From Stramonita haemastoma (lineage: Eukaryota > Mollusca > Gastropoda > Neogastropoda > Muricidae), in NCBI GenBank assembly GCA_030674155.1, contig CM060342.1, forward strand, positions 14,539,068 to 14,603,067: DNA of 64,000 bases. Reading direction: 5' to 3'. The notes under the pieces were generated by a model that was not told the origin of the DNA, searched no databases, and was given only the letters and a program-made list of their open reading frames with translations. Below, in pieces: positions 1 to 10,901 of this stretch. Position 1 is the first letter of the stretch. Every line of letters begins with the position of its first letter. The translations under genes and the position numbers were made by a program.

Positions 1-94
1 TTTAATAATAATAAATAATACATGGAATTTATACGGCGCTATATCTTGTAAAACCAAATCAAATTTTACTACTGCTATACTTGTCCAAGACTTA

Positions 95-245
95 CAGCAC
101 CAGTACATTTATCTGCGTAAAATTCGGACTGCTCTGTCGGTGAGTGTGCGTCCCCACAGAACAGTTTCTCTGTGAAGGTGACCTCTTTGAGTAGATCTTT
201 ACTTTGAACAGCACTTTGCTGCTGGATTCGTTCCCGCTTTCAGTG
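95..245 (-). mobile_element. SINE-C fragment (degenerate)
   Basis: The motif 'aaattcggactgctct' and the following segment ending in 'tttctctgtg' resemble the 3' half of the SINE-C copies at 2790-3185 and 21960-22250. No tRNA-like head is present. The match is partial and judged by eye. Confidence 0.4.
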
Positions 246-292
246 TTCACAAACGATTTTTGCAATCGAAGATTTATGTAACTCTCTCTCTC

Positions 293-293
<1 letters not shown>

Positions 294-388
<95 letters not shown>
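294..388. repeat. (GT)n microsatellite
   Basis: An essentially pure GT dinucleotide run of about 95 bases. It directly abuts the left arm of the inverted 5S-like repeat pair. The long cysteine-valine open frame across it is a by-product of the dinucleotide repeat. Confidence 0.98.
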
Positions 389-390
<2 letters not shown>

Positions 391-657
391 GTGGTCAGAG
401 CGCTCGCTTTCCCCTAGTCAAGCGTGGTTACCAGTTGGATGGGTGACCGTTTGTGCGCCTTGGCTTCAGTACAGTCCCTCCAGTTCACCCAGCTGTCAAT
501 GGGTACCTGCCCTCTACAAGGTTAGGGAAGGTAAAGCAGGGAGGGAGAGGAGATGGGCGCCGCCCTCAATATGCTGGCCCCTAGAGAAGCTGAGGTCTAT
601 GATGCCTCGCTCCCCTGCGACCCACAGGGTATGGGACACCTTTTACGTTTTCTTTTA
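389..657 (+). mobile_element. 5S-like SINE (SINE-F), left arm of inverted pair
   Basis: This copy reads 'gtggttaccagttggatggg' followed by 'tgaccg' near 424-449. That is close to the conserved 3' half of 5S rRNA (GGTTAGTACTTGGATGGGAGACCG), which includes the box C promoter region, so the repeat may be a 5S-derived SINE. The rest contains 'gcctcgctcccc' and ends in a tail 'tatgggacacctttta'. An inverted copy follows immediately (661-935). Fragments of the same tail occur at 13436-13496 and 63713-63785. The 5S origin is inference. Confidence 0.6.
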
Positions 658-935
658 AAGGTAAAGGTGTCCCATAACCTATCAGGTTGTAGGGAAGCGA
701 GGCATCAGAGACCTCAGCTTCTCTAGGGGCCAGCATGTTGAGGGCGGCACCCATCTCCTCTCCCTCACTGTTTTACCTTCCCTGACCCTCAAGAGGGCAG
801 GTACCCGTTAATTTTTCAGCTTTGTGAACTGGGGAACTGTACTGAATCCAAGGCGCGCAAATGGTCACCCATCCAACTGGTAACCACGCTCAATGTTGCT
901 TAACCTTAGCTTGGGGAAAGCGTAGTATAGTTTTC
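658..935 (-). mobile_element. 5S-like SINE (SINE-F), right arm of inverted pair
   Basis: This is an imperfect reverse complement of the 389-657 copy. It begins with 'aaggtgtcccata', passes through 'gcgaggcatcagag', and ends with 'ggtcacccatccaactggta', the complement of the 5S-like box. The two copies meet tail to tail with only a few bases between them. Confidence 0.65.
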
Positions 936-1087
936 GAAACTGACAATCAGAATTTGCTGTAATGAAATATTTCAAATGTGTTTCCCAGGTATGTAATCTT
1001 CATGTCACTCACCAGCAAGCTCTGGGAGAGGTAAATGACAGATACAGCACAGAAATAAACACAGCCTCCTTCACCACACAACAGAAA

Positions 1088-1187
1088 NNNNNNNNNNNNN
1101 NNNNNNNNNNNNNNNNNNNNNNNNNNNNNNNNNNNNNNNNNNNNNNNNNNNNNNNNNNNNNNNNNNNNNNNNNNNNNNNNNNNNNNN
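1088..1187. other. Assembly gap (100 N)
   Basis: Exactly 100 N bases, the conventional size for a gap of unknown length. The sequences on either side need not be adjacent in the genome. Confidence 0.99.
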
Positions 1188-1289
1188 CCCAGCAGGGGTA
1201 CCCGATTTAGGGACTGTGGAATTCAAGAAGAAACGAGTTTTCTCTCACTCTCTCTCACTCACTCAGGTTTCCCCCGTAGGGATGCCGGG

Positions 1290-1470
1290 GGCCTGTCAGT
1301 ATAAATAGCATCCCCACTTCTGGAAATTCTGTGCTAGAAATTTCCTCTTTTCTACCACTCTCTTTGTTTCTGCCTTTTGTTCCTTTTCTTCCTGTCACCC
1401 CCTTCTTGTGCATTTTCTGCCTTCTTGATCCATTCTCCTGCCTTTTTTCCCCAGAAAGGCTTAAAAGATA
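1290..1470. repeat. Interspersed repeat, copy 1 (paired with 30560-30780)
   Basis: The segment 'ggaaattctgtgctagaaat' followed by a T/C-rich stretch with 'ttctgcctt' repeats resembles 30590-30780, which carries 'ggaaattctgtgttagaaat' and a similar pyrimidine-rich continuation. It is a dispersed non-coding repeat of unknown class. Confidence 0.45.
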
Positions 1471-1789
1471 TAATAAATTAAATAATAATTACAATTCTCT
1501 CTCCTGCCGAAGTTGGATGGCTGGGCCTGACTTGTCAGGCGTTAATGGCACCGCCACACATTTTCGTTCATATGACAGACAACAATACTTGCTGTCTGAG
1601 CTTGCTAAGACTAGCCAGGCAGCAAAGCTAGCACAAGTCCAAGGCTCCCGGCGAAGAACCCTACTCTTGCGAGAGGCGGAACGGGTTGTAATGTGTGTAC
1701 ATGATGGTCTGCGTGCGTTTGTACTCGGGGCCTTGGTTATTAGTCCCATCCGAAAAACTGTTACGGGAGTGGAGTCAGGGTCACACGCA

Positions 1790-1982
1790 AATACACACAC
1801 CACCACCACACACACACACACACCACACCACTCTCTCTCGCATCCCACTCACTCCACTCTCTCATCTCTCCTCCCTCGTCCTCAGCTCATCGCCCTCTCC
1901 TCTACTCTCTCTCCTCATCTCTACTCACCACACACTCACAACACACACCAATCGCCACTACCAACGACACACACACACACAC

Positions 1983-2040
<58 letters not shown>

Positions 2041-2062
2041 ACCCCCACACACACCACCAACC
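1790..2062. repeat. CA/CT-rich low-complexity tract with (CA)n core
   Basis: Imperfect CA and CT repeats surround a pure (CA)n core at about 1990-2038. The histidine-threonine reading frames across it are not genes. The flanking unique-looking DNA (1500-1790 and 2065-2300) has no gene I can support. Confidence 0.95.
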
Positions 2063-2397
2063 ACAGTCTGATAAATTATATCACTATTTAGTGGAAGGAC
2101 GTTTAACTGAAGAACTAACTAACTATCGGGCACCTTCGTGGTGGCTCGATCCCAGGCAGTCACATCACGAGGCAAGACTCTAACCACAACATCCCGCCCC
2201 TCCCCATACAGAAGATAATTAGTTATGTTTTCCTTAAGACGTTGGGACTGTGGTTCAGCCGCAGAGACTTTATCACCACCAGGGTCGGGGTAAAAAAAAA
2301 AAAAAGTCAGTAACAATTAAACAAACAAAATCCTCCTTTGACGGACAACTAGCTGGGAAAAGGCTGCTAGGCATTCCGGTTCTTAGTCCAGCACTTT

Positions 2398-2790
2398 ATG
2401 GGGACGGGATAGCCAGTGGTCAGAACATTGCGCTCGACAATTTGACAACCCGGGTTCGATTCCTGTTGGAGGGGATTTTTCCCCTGGAGTAACATCAGTG
2501 CTGACCCCACTCTCCCGAAAAGTCCTTCGGATAAGACCATAAACTGAGGCCCCGTGTGCGAACGCACGCAAACATCTTGTGCACACGTTAAATCTTGCTC
2601 CGCTTTTCGTAAGAGTAGGCCATTGTGTGCCAGTGGGAACAGATGACAAGATTGTACAAAACTGCATACACAGGGCACTGGATGTAAAAGAGAAGCACAT
2701 GAGTACAAGTGCTTATTCCATTATCCTCGATATAAAAGAATGAATGAATAAATAAAATAAATAAATAAATAAATTTAATCATTTATACCC
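2398..2790 (+). mobile_element. tRNA-derived SINE-A, full-length copy
   Basis: The 5' end is tRNA-like. It has an A-box-like segment (gggatagccagtggtcagaa) and a B-box (gggttcgattcc) at about 2451-2462. The central body contains 'ccctggagtaacatcagtgc' and 'gcgaacgcacgc', and the 3' end is 'attccattatcctcgatata' followed by an (AATAAA)n-like tail. At least eight other complete or partial copies lie in this window. A SINE-C copy in the opposite orientation follows directly. Confidence 0.85.
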
Positions 2791-3185
2791 CTTTATGTCA
2801 CAGCAGATTTCTCTGCGTGAAATTCGGGCTGCTCTCCACGGGAAGAGCACGTCGCCACAAGTGCAGCACCTACCCTTTTTTTTTTTTCTTTTTCATGTCT
2901 GCAACTGTGTTTGTTTCCCTATCAGAGTGGCTTTTTTCTACAGAATTTTGCCAGGGACAACCCTCTTGTTGCGTGGATTCTTTTACGTGTGCTAGATAAT
3001 AATGTGCAAACACAGGACCTCGGTTTATCGTGTCATCCGAAAGACTAGCACCCAGACCAACCACTCATGGTCTAATGGATGGGGGAAAAGTTTTGCGCCC
3101 AAACTAGATTCCAACCACCGCATACTCCGACCCTGACTTTTCGCTTTCTAGGCAGGCGCGTTACCTCTAGACCACCGATCCACTT
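2790..3185 (-). mobile_element. tRNA-derived SINE-C
   Basis: Read on the minus strand, the right end is tRNA-like ('gatcggtggtctagaggtaa' at about 3152-3175). The body contains a motif complementary to 'ggcttttttctacagaattt', and the left end is a conserved tail 'tatgtcacagcagatttctc'. Other copies or fragments lie at 21960-22250, 42675-42785, 9600-9705 and probably 95-245. Confidence 0.75.
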
Positions 3186-3376
3186 GGCTATTTTTGGGGT
3201 TACATTTATATGTGTTATTTATGAGTTTAGTGTGTTGAACCGTTCGTAGATTACAGACAGCTTTGCTCCATGTAATTTACATACTTAATGTAGGTCACGG
3301 AACCCAAATAAAATCTTTTTTTATTTATTCATTAAGAGTAGGCCTACGTTTTGATCATATCGACGGCCAAGCGGTG

Positions 3377-3380
3377 TGTG

Positions 3381-3423
<43 letters not shown>

Positions 3424-3467
3424 GCGCGCGCGCGCGTGCGTGCGTGCGTCGTGCGTGCGTGTGCCGA
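3377..3467. repeat. (GT)n and (GC/GTGC)n microsatellite
   Basis: A GT run passes into an alternating GC/GTGC tract. Such alternating purine-pyrimidine DNA can adopt Z-form; that is general knowledge and not shown here. Confidence 0.95.
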
Positions 3468-3617
3468 GATAATATTATGGTTCCTTTAGACGCTTACATT
3501 CTTTTTTTAAAGTATGAAAATAGAAAACAAGATAGAGCTAGTGACAGAAAGAAAATTATTAGACAAATAAAAATACATAAAATATACATGTATACATGTA
3601 TGCACGTACAGTGCGCT

Positions 3618-3680
3618 CTCTGTCTGTCTGTCTGTCTGTGTCTGTCTGTCTCTGTCTCTCTCTCTCTCTTGCACCCCCCC
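3618..3680. repeat. (CTGT)n / (CT)n / C-tract
   Basis: A tetranucleotide CTGT run becomes CT and ends in a C homopolymer. It is simple repeat only. From 3700 to 4050 I see only low-complexity purine-rich DNA with two G-runs and no gene. Confidence 0.9.
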
Positions 3681-4064
3681 CCCTCTCCCCTATATTTCAG
3701 CGGGAGGCTTGTTGAGTCTCAACATCAATTGTAACATCAGCAGGCAAATGTTATACATTGAATCTAATAAATATGTAATTGGGAATGGAAAAACAACGGA
3801 TGGAAGACTGCAGGGTAGGGATTGTGCAGTTGGGTGGAGGAGGGGGGGGGGAGAAGAGGTGTGGAGGTGAATAGGGGGAGGGGGGGGGAGAAGAGGGTAA
3901 CATTAATGCAAGGTGGGTGTTTTGGAGAATACGCACAAGGCCTGTTAACCAATTGAATTTCGTCGCCTATTATGACTTAAATTAAGTGAGCCGCTGTAGG
4001 TGTCCTACAGATCTATGCGTTGATATAATGACAGACCCTCAAACAGCTGTTTGAACAAATCACA

Positions 4065-4065
<1 letters not shown>

Positions 4066-4126
<61 letters not shown>
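4066..4126. repeat. (GA)n microsatellite
   Basis: A pure GA run of about 60 bases. Confidence 0.97.
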
Positions 4127-4127
<1 letters not shown>

Positions 4128-4155
4128 AGAGACAGAGAAGAGAGAGACAGAGCAG

Positions 4156-4193
4156 AGCAGAGACAGACAGACAGACAGCAGGCAGGCAGGCAG

Positions 4194-4230
<37 letters not shown>

Positions 4231-4273
4231 GGCAGGCAGGCAGGCGGCAGAGGCAGGCAGGCAGGCAGGCAGG
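4156..4273. repeat. (CAGA)n to (CAGG)n microsatellite
   Basis: Tetranucleotide repeats CAGA then CAGG, with occasional phase shifts. It sits beside the truncated SINE-A copy at 4300-4558. Confidence 0.95.
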
Positions 4274-4299
4274 AACAGAGAGCGAGAGCGCACGTGCAT

Positions 4300-4558
4300 T
4301 TTATTTATTCTTTTATATCGAGGATAATGGAAAAAAGCACCCATGTGCTTTTTTACATCCAGTCCCGTGTGTGTGCAGTTTTGTCAGTCTTGTCTTCTGT
4401 TCCCACCGGCACACAATGGCCTACTCTTACGAAAAACGGAACAGGATTTAACGTGTGCGCAAGATGTTCTGCATGCATTCGCACACGGGGCCTCAGTTTA
4501 TAGTCTCATCCTAAGGACTTCTGGGGAGAGTGGGGTCAGCACTGATGTTAACTCCAGG
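4300..4558 (-). mobile_element. SINE-A, 5'-truncated copy
   Basis: The minus-strand tail 'attcttttatatcgaggata' is on the left and the body runs to 'gttaactccagggg' on the right. There it stops before the tRNA-like head, as expected for a 5'-truncated retrotransposed copy. Confidence 0.8.
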
Positions 4559-4720
4559 GGTGCGTGCGAGCGTATTTGCGTGAGATTATTTTTCATTTTG
4601 GCATGATATCATATGAAGCAAAAGAAACTGTAATCTTCCACTTAGGGAACAGATAAGCTGTGAAACAAAATGCACTATTTGAGGACAACATTCTGTTAAA
4701 AATTTCGTGCCAGTGAACTG

Positions 4721-4737
4721 GTGTGTGTGTGTGTGTG

Positions 4738-4786
<49 letters not shown>

Positions 4787-4801
4787 TGTGTGTGTGTGTG
4801 T

Positions 4802-4839
<38 letters not shown>

Positions 4840-4844
4840 TGTGA
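4721..4844. repeat. (GT)n microsatellite
   Basis: A GT run of about 120 bases with a few single-base interruptions. Confidence 0.97.
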
Positions 4845-5051
4845 AATATTTTTCAGTTCCCCTTGATAGGAACAGGGAAAGGAATAATGGTCTAAGATGA
4901 TAGGCTTTATGATATGTCATAATAATGACTTTCCCTTTACCTTGACACTGCTGAAGTTCAAGGACATTAAAAATATCCCAGGTCAAAGGTCACAAATTTT
5001 GTGTTGACTCCAAGGTTGTTCTGTATTCAAATTTGCATCCCTTTTTAACTC

Positions 5052-5178
<127 letters not shown>

Positions 5179-5179
5179 A

Positions 5180-6885
5180 AAAATTTGATATCTGTTCTAT
5201 TCATGCCAGGTTGCATATGTGGAAATAATTTGATTGTTAGCCCCATATAAAGTCCTTACTCTATTATCATTATTGTTACTATTACTATTATTGCTATCAT
5301 CATTATACGAATAATTCATGCACATAGTCATACCCACCACACCACACTACACCAGAAATACACAGAAAAAAGTGACAATTGATTTTTTGTTTTTAATGTG
5401 AATTTTTCCTCTTCAGATCTGACATATAAAATTATCAATAAAAGAAAGACAAGCAAAGGCCTTAAAGTTACTGAATACACCCTGTATAAAAATATGAATC
5501 TGTAAGCGTATGTTCATCACATTTACAGAAAATTACAGAACTCTGAAACATCAAGATCAAGTTAGACATAAAGCTGAGACATCGATCTGTAAGGGGGAGG
5601 GAAAAAAAGTAATCTTTCTTTTTTTTGAACAAAAAATATAGAAGGCAACCTCAATCCCACCCATACGTAGTGAATGATGTTTAGAAATTATAGAATCTGG
5701 CCATATCTTGTCAGTTTGATTACATACAACCACTTGAAGCAGCAGCCGTTATGAACATCATTATTAACAAAACAAAGCAAATACAAAACAATTTCACCCA
5801 CAACAAACAAAAAAGCCTTTTTGTGCAGTAAAGCATCCTGTTACTTTGATTACAAAAAATATGTTTTAAATCCTTTTTAAGCAGTAACACACCCTGTTAC
5901 TTTGATTACAGAAAATATCTGAAGTTGTTATGAACTCTAATCATATACAAAATAAGTACCAAAAAGCCTCATGTTGATCATAATTATAGCGTGATCAATG
6001 AAAAAAAAAAGAAATAGCCTCAATACATTACCATATCCTATTATTTTGATTACATGGCCATTAAAATACCAAACCAATTAAAAAAAAAACAAAAAACCCC
6101 TCACCCAGACACATAATCAATGCTCTGAACAAATAAAGTCTCAACACACTAGTGTATCCTGTTTCTTTGTTTACACAAACACCATTCACATATACCAAAC
6201 CAAAGCAAAATACCATATTTTAGAGAAAAAAAAGGTATCTAAACGTGGCTTTATCCTAATATCCTGCTGCTTTTACACACACAACACACACACACTCATT
6301 CATGCGCCAAACAATACACAACTTGACCAATACATATAATAGAAAAGATATATGACCATGTTCTTTTACTTCAATAAAACATAAGTCATTCTCACCTACC
6401 CAGCATATAAAACAATCTCAACCATTTTTGATAATGTTTGGAGAAAAATGACGTCTCCAACACATATTACCATATTCGGTTACTCTGAACACATCAACTT
6501 CATTCATATACCGTGGAAATACAATTCCTGCTCACCCATTCATAAGACCAATGTTTGGGAACAAAAAAAAATTTGGAATATATTAACACATCCTCTCACA
6601 AACACAAACCTTCAAAGCCACCTTAAACACACCTCGCATACAAAGCAAATATCAAACAACCTCACCCATACATAATTTATATAATCAAGGTTTGGAAAAG
6701 TTTAAGCCTCAAACACACATTACACTCTATCATGAAGTTATCTCCCCCCCCCCCAAAAAAAAAAAAAAAAAAAAAAAAAGCTGATAACAAGCAGGTTATG
6801 CACGAACAGCATTAGATGAACAAGTCACAAAAAGCCAGCAGTATTGACTTCATTCATACTCTGAACATTATTCAACAGTTGATGT
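5180..6885. other. AT-rich non-coding stretch with decayed repeats
   Basis: No gene is supported here. Variants of 'cctgttactttgattaca' recur at about 5839, 5891, 6047, 6159 and 6470, usually followed by 'accaaac' or 'catacaaa'-like segments. This looks like an old tandem array with a period of very roughly 80-150 bases that has decayed. Confidence 0.5.
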
Positions 6886-6910
6886 ATATATATATATATA
6901 TATCTGATAT

Positions 6911-7001
6911 GTTGAAATAGACGGAATAGCACATAGGTAGGGTAAAGGTAGGTAGGTACCTTTACCTTTTACCTACCTATGTTGAAATAGATGGAATAGC
7001 A
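6911..7001. repeat. Short palindrome between direct repeats
   Basis: A near-perfect palindrome built on AGGTA/TACCT (about 6932-6980) is flanked by direct repeats of 'gttgaaatagacggaatagc' (6911-6930) and 'gttgaaatagatggaatagc' (6981-7000). It could be a small insertion with a target duplication. Confidence 0.7.
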
Positions 7002-7230
7002 TATACATCACAATATTTAGGTTGAACTCACTGAATCAATCAATCAAATTTTTATTTCCAGATGGTACACTGAATAAGCATCAATTTGCTTTTTCCATCA
7101 AGCCATCTATCTAAAGAAAAGAAAAAAAATCAAAACAACTGAACAGGCAGGTAGTGACTAAACAATCCGGACATGAAGAGATCATAATTTCAGTTCAGCA
7201 GCAAAGTGTATACACTAGATCAGCTTCAAT

Positions 7231-7372
<142 letters not shown>

Positions 7373-7396
7373 AATGATAAACACACAGATGATGTC

Positions 7397-7474
7397 GTGA
7401 CCGTTGTGTAAGCCATTGGTTAAACAGTTGATCACTCACTGACATCATCATCCAATGGCTTACACAACGGTCAC
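7397..7474. repeat. Perfect 23-bp inverted repeat, 32-nt loop
   Basis: Bases 7397-7419 (starting gtgaccgttgtg, ending agccattgg) are the exact reverse complement of 7452-7474. The loop is 7420-7451. No tRNA or known RNA signature is visible. It may be a transcribed hairpin, or the remnant of a short inverted-repeat element. Confidence 0.85.
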
Positions 7475-7524
7475 TATGTGTAAAATAGGAGCTTCAGCTC
7501 ATGCAGTACTGCGGTGCTTGTGCA

Positions 7525-7534
7525 GCCATTCTCT

Positions 7535-7571
<37 letters not shown>

Positions 7572-8431
7572 CCTCGTCTTCTGTGACGTTCCCGTACTGC
7601 TGTTCCCAAGCCGCTCATTTCAATCTCCCCGCCACAGCCATACCCAGATTCGTTGTGTCTCACCCCCGGGGTCGGGAGTTCACAGGGAGCCCATCAATAT
7701 TAGGCCGCCGCGGGGCCACCAGCCAGAGGGGCCCTGCACTTCTGCTGGGTCACTTTGGTGGTGTTCAGTGGTGCCTGTTCTGAGCTAACATACGCAGGAC
7801 ACCACCTACTAGGCCCCCTACTAACGACAGTATTAGCTCAGTCGCGGAGCCAGACTGAGTGAGTCACCCACCCGAGGTGGCGACCACCACAACGTCCCTC
7901 CAACGACCGCCTCCCCGCGAACCCCAACCGCAAAGGCTTTTGACACAAACTCACCACAGGCACGGAAGTGTATGGGGAAACCAAATCTGAGGTCACCATG
8001 AGACCAGAGCAACGGGTGCCACCGAATCAGAGGCAATTTTTATTATTGCATAATGATCAATGATGATGAGGATGATGTAATGATGCTGCTGTGGAGGTGC
8101 ATCCGCTTTGAGACTACTTGACAGGGTTGTTCTCTACGCTTACTGTCATAATATATCCCGGTGTCAACCAGGCCCGAGAGATACAGACACCTGCAGTGTT
8201 GGTCAGGTAATTTGAGCAACACTCTCAAATTCGCATCCGTAAAGTGGATGAAGCTCGACTGTGTGGTCCCAGTCTCCCCACTGAGCCCACAGCACACTCA
8301 CTCTGGGTAGGAGCCGGCCGGAGCCCGAAAAAATCCCTATGACTTATGGGATTCGAACCCGCGACCTTCCAGTCCGGAATCCAAGGCGCTAACCACTGCG
8401 CCATGGCGGCTGGTCGCCATTCTCTCTCTTT
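7525..8431 (-). mobile_element. Long tRNA-derived SINE (SINE-E), about 875 bp, with target duplication
   Basis: The minus strand begins with a tRNA-like head at 8415-8340: an A-box around 'tggcgcagtggttagcgcc' and a B-box 'gggttcgaatccc' (its complement is at about 8348-8360). The element ends in a poly(A) tail, seen as the T-run at 7541-7567. Identical 16-base direct repeats (gccattctctctcttt) flank it at 7525-7540 and 8416-8431, which is the hallmark of target-primed retrotransposition. The body of roughly 800 bases, which includes a GC-rich half at 7570-8030, is far longer than a typical SINE. The left part could come from a LINE tail or from an unrelated transcript. No open reading frame in it resembles a known protein. 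Confidence 0.8.
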
Positions 8432-8789
8432 GCTTCAACAGAATTGTTCTATTTTGGGGGTGGCCTGAGGAGCTGAATTGGGAGACCTCCTGACTTTCTG
8501 GCTTCTGTCTACAACAGTCCCTAAATCGGACTACTTCCGCTGGGACTCTAATATAATCTCAACAACAACTAAGACAGAAGCTGATGCCAAACCAGTGGCC
8601 CGATATCACTGTAACTGAAACAACAGTCTCTCTTTCTCTCTGTTGACTTGACTTCACTTGACTTTATACTGCACTTCCAGAGGAGTCATCAGGGCACCAC
8701 ACTGTAAACTCTTCAGCCTGTCAGGGGCAAGCTGAACCCTGCAGTCTACCCTTCTCCAACACCCTGTTTCACTATTGTTTTTGTTCTAT

Positions 8790-8895
8790 TGTCTTTGTTC
8801 CCTGGCTAGAGTTCTGAGGCTCACTAATCGCGAGAGTTTGTGTATGCCAGAGTTTGGCCAACATTAAGGTAGCCGCATTCCAACTTTGGGAATGA
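8790..8895 (-). mobile_element. SINE-D fragment
   Basis: The segment 'ccctggctagagttctgagg' through 'aaggtagccgcattcc' matches the tail half of the SINE-D copy at 36330-36725 in the same orientation. The region 8432-8790 before it shows no gene. Confidence 0.6.
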
Positions 8896-9084
8896 TAGGG
8901 TATGTTATGTTGTGTGATTATTTATATCACCAGTTACAGGTAGCCTACTTTTCTTTGAAAGATGAACATGTTCCTAACAAGTCCTACAGGTTCATAACAC
9001 AAGTTGTACATGAGATTCTGTTTTAAAGTCTCACAGTCGATGTAATATGTATATTTGATATAATTATTGAAATAGACAGAATCT

Positions 9085-9168
9085 CTTCCTTGGTTTGCCT
9101 CTTTTTCTTCCTCCTTGGACAGTGCCTTGCAGTACTGTTTTTGCAAGTCTTGTGACATGCCCGTACCA
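9085..9168 (-). mobile_element. Non-LTR retrotransposon ORF2 C-terminal fragment
   Basis: The minus-strand translation contains WYGHVTRL followed by LAKTVLQGTVQGG and RKRGKPR. This is the conserved extreme C-terminus of many invertebrate LINE-encoded endonuclease-reverse transcriptases. A longer copy of the same family is at 12108-12345. No reverse-transcriptase core is present. Confidence 0.65.
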
Positions 9169-9330
9169 AACTAGAATTCTTTGCACATACATGACATTTC
9201 CCAAACTAGAATTCCAGAATATTCAAACACACTTGCACAGACGTTACACTTCCCAAACTAGAATTCCAGAATATTCAGACACACTTGCACAGACGTTACA
9301 TTTCCCAAAATAAGTTACATTTCCCAAAAT
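9150..9330. repeat. About 57-bp tandem repeat, 2-3 copies
   Basis: The unit starts 'cccaaactagaattccagaa' and includes 'cacttgcacagacgttaca'. Two good copies and partial flanking copies are visible. It begins where the LINE fragment ends. Confidence 0.8.
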
Positions 9331-9599
9331 ACAGAGCATGTTTGCTGAAGCAAAGTGACACAGATCCAAATGTGCTACCCTCAGTGGTGACCTCAGTGTC
9401 AGATCCACCCCTTTCACCTATGCATCCACCCCATCCTGCCCTGCACCTACCTGCACCAGTGGCCTAGCAGAGGTGTTCCATGTAGAAAGAAACAGGTCAC
9501 TTCATCAATACCTGTCTGAAAACTGACTCCCCATTCCCCTCCAATACTTACCGTGAATGGTGGTCTGTATACTAGTCTTTCTGCCAAGATGATAAATCC

Positions 9600-9705
9600 G
9601 TACTTCTACGTTAAAAAAACCCAAAACATTTAGCACATTAAAAGAACCTACTGCCAACATGAGAGTTGTCGCTGGCAAAATGCTGTAGAAAAAAAGCAAC
9701 TCTTA
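9600..9705 (+). mobile_element. SINE-C internal fragment
   Basis: The stretch 'acattaaaagaacctactgc' to 'aaaatgctgtagaaaaaaag' is the complement of the middle of SINE-C as seen at 2920-2995. Both ends of the element are missing. Confidence 0.55.
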
Positions 9706-9709
9706 TACA

Positions 9710-10080
9710 ACTGATATAAATATTATTTTCACAACCTCTTTAGCAATCACGCATCCCTCTTCCCCAAAAAGCAAACCACCAACCACCATCACCCCCCCCC
9801 CCCCCCCTGAAAAAACCACAAGCATTATCTGCACAACACAACACCCAGATCTGTGGTGCAAATTCGTCCCATCATCACCATTACCACCCCCACAGCCCTA
9901 CTTAATGTCCAATCTTCCTCCCCCTTATTTAGTATCAGCACCAGTGAAGAGGACAAAGAAGTTCAAACAAAACTCAAGGTGTGCGTTGTTCCTTAGTCTG
10001 GTGGGAATGTCAGAAAGGACCCATACATGTATAGTCTTTCAACTTTTAATTGTAATTTCAATAAGGCATCTCAGGCGATT
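9710..10080. other. Non-coding, includes a C-run
   Basis: Nothing coding is supported. A run of about 16 C lies at 9791-9806. The tandem array downstream of the membrane-protein gene starts at about 10085. Confidence 0.6.
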
Positions 10081-10084
10081 CATT

Positions 10085-10770
10085 CCTTTTTTGTTTCTAG
10101 AACATTCTTGCATTGTCATTCTCGCATTTTATTTCTCGCATTATATTTCTAGAACATCCTCACATCGTATATCTAGAAATTCTCGAATCATATTTCAACA
10201 ATATCTTGCATTATATTTCTAAAACATTTTCAGATCAATTCAAGATCATTCTTGCATCGTATATCTATAACAATCTTGCATTATATTTCTAGAACACTTC
10301 CAGGTCATATTTCAAGATCATTCTCGTATTATATTTCTAGAATATTCTCACATTGTATTTCTAACATTTTCAGATCATATTTCAAGATCAATTTTGCACT
10401 GTATTTCTAAAACATTCTCACATTGTATTTCTAGAATACTTCAGATCATATTTCAAGATCATTCTTGCATTGTTTTTCTAGAACATTTTCAGATCATATT
10501 TCTACAAATTTTCAGATCATATTTCTACAACATTTTCAGATCATATTTCTACAACATTTCAGATCATATTTCAAATCATTCTCAGATCATATTTCAAGAT
10601 CATTCTCACATTGTATTTATAGACATTTTCAGGTCATATTTCAAGACCATTCTCACATTGTATTTATAGAAAGAACATTTTCAGGTCATATTTCAAGACC
10701 ATTCTCACATTGTATTTCTAGAACATTTTCAGGTCATATTTCAAGATCATTCTCACATTGTATTTATAGA
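10085..10770. repeat. Degenerate tandem array, about 35-50-bp unit
   Basis: Repeated variants of 'atttctagaacattctcaca' and 'cagatcatatttcaagatca' run for about 700 bases. Unit length varies because sub-blocks are deleted. It lies 3' of the last exon of the membrane-protein gene and could fall within its 3' untranslated region. Confidence 0.85.
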
Positions 10771-10901
10771 ATGTTGGGCTCATGCTCTGGAGCCAGCTTT
10801 CATTCATGACACCACGACACTTCACACAATTCTCCCTGTCTCTCTCTCTCTCTCCCCCAACCAGCGTAGCAGCGGTACATACATGCCTGCTAGATGGCTC
10901 G

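Noticed and set aside
424..450. A true 5S rRNA gene
   Set aside because: Only the 3' half resemblance is visible, the 5' half does not match, and the segment belongs to a repeated element.
260..658. Open frames rich in Cys-Val or His-Thr across GT/CA repeats (here and at many other sites)
   Set aside because: They are the translation of dinucleotide repeats; no start context, domain or splice structure supports them.
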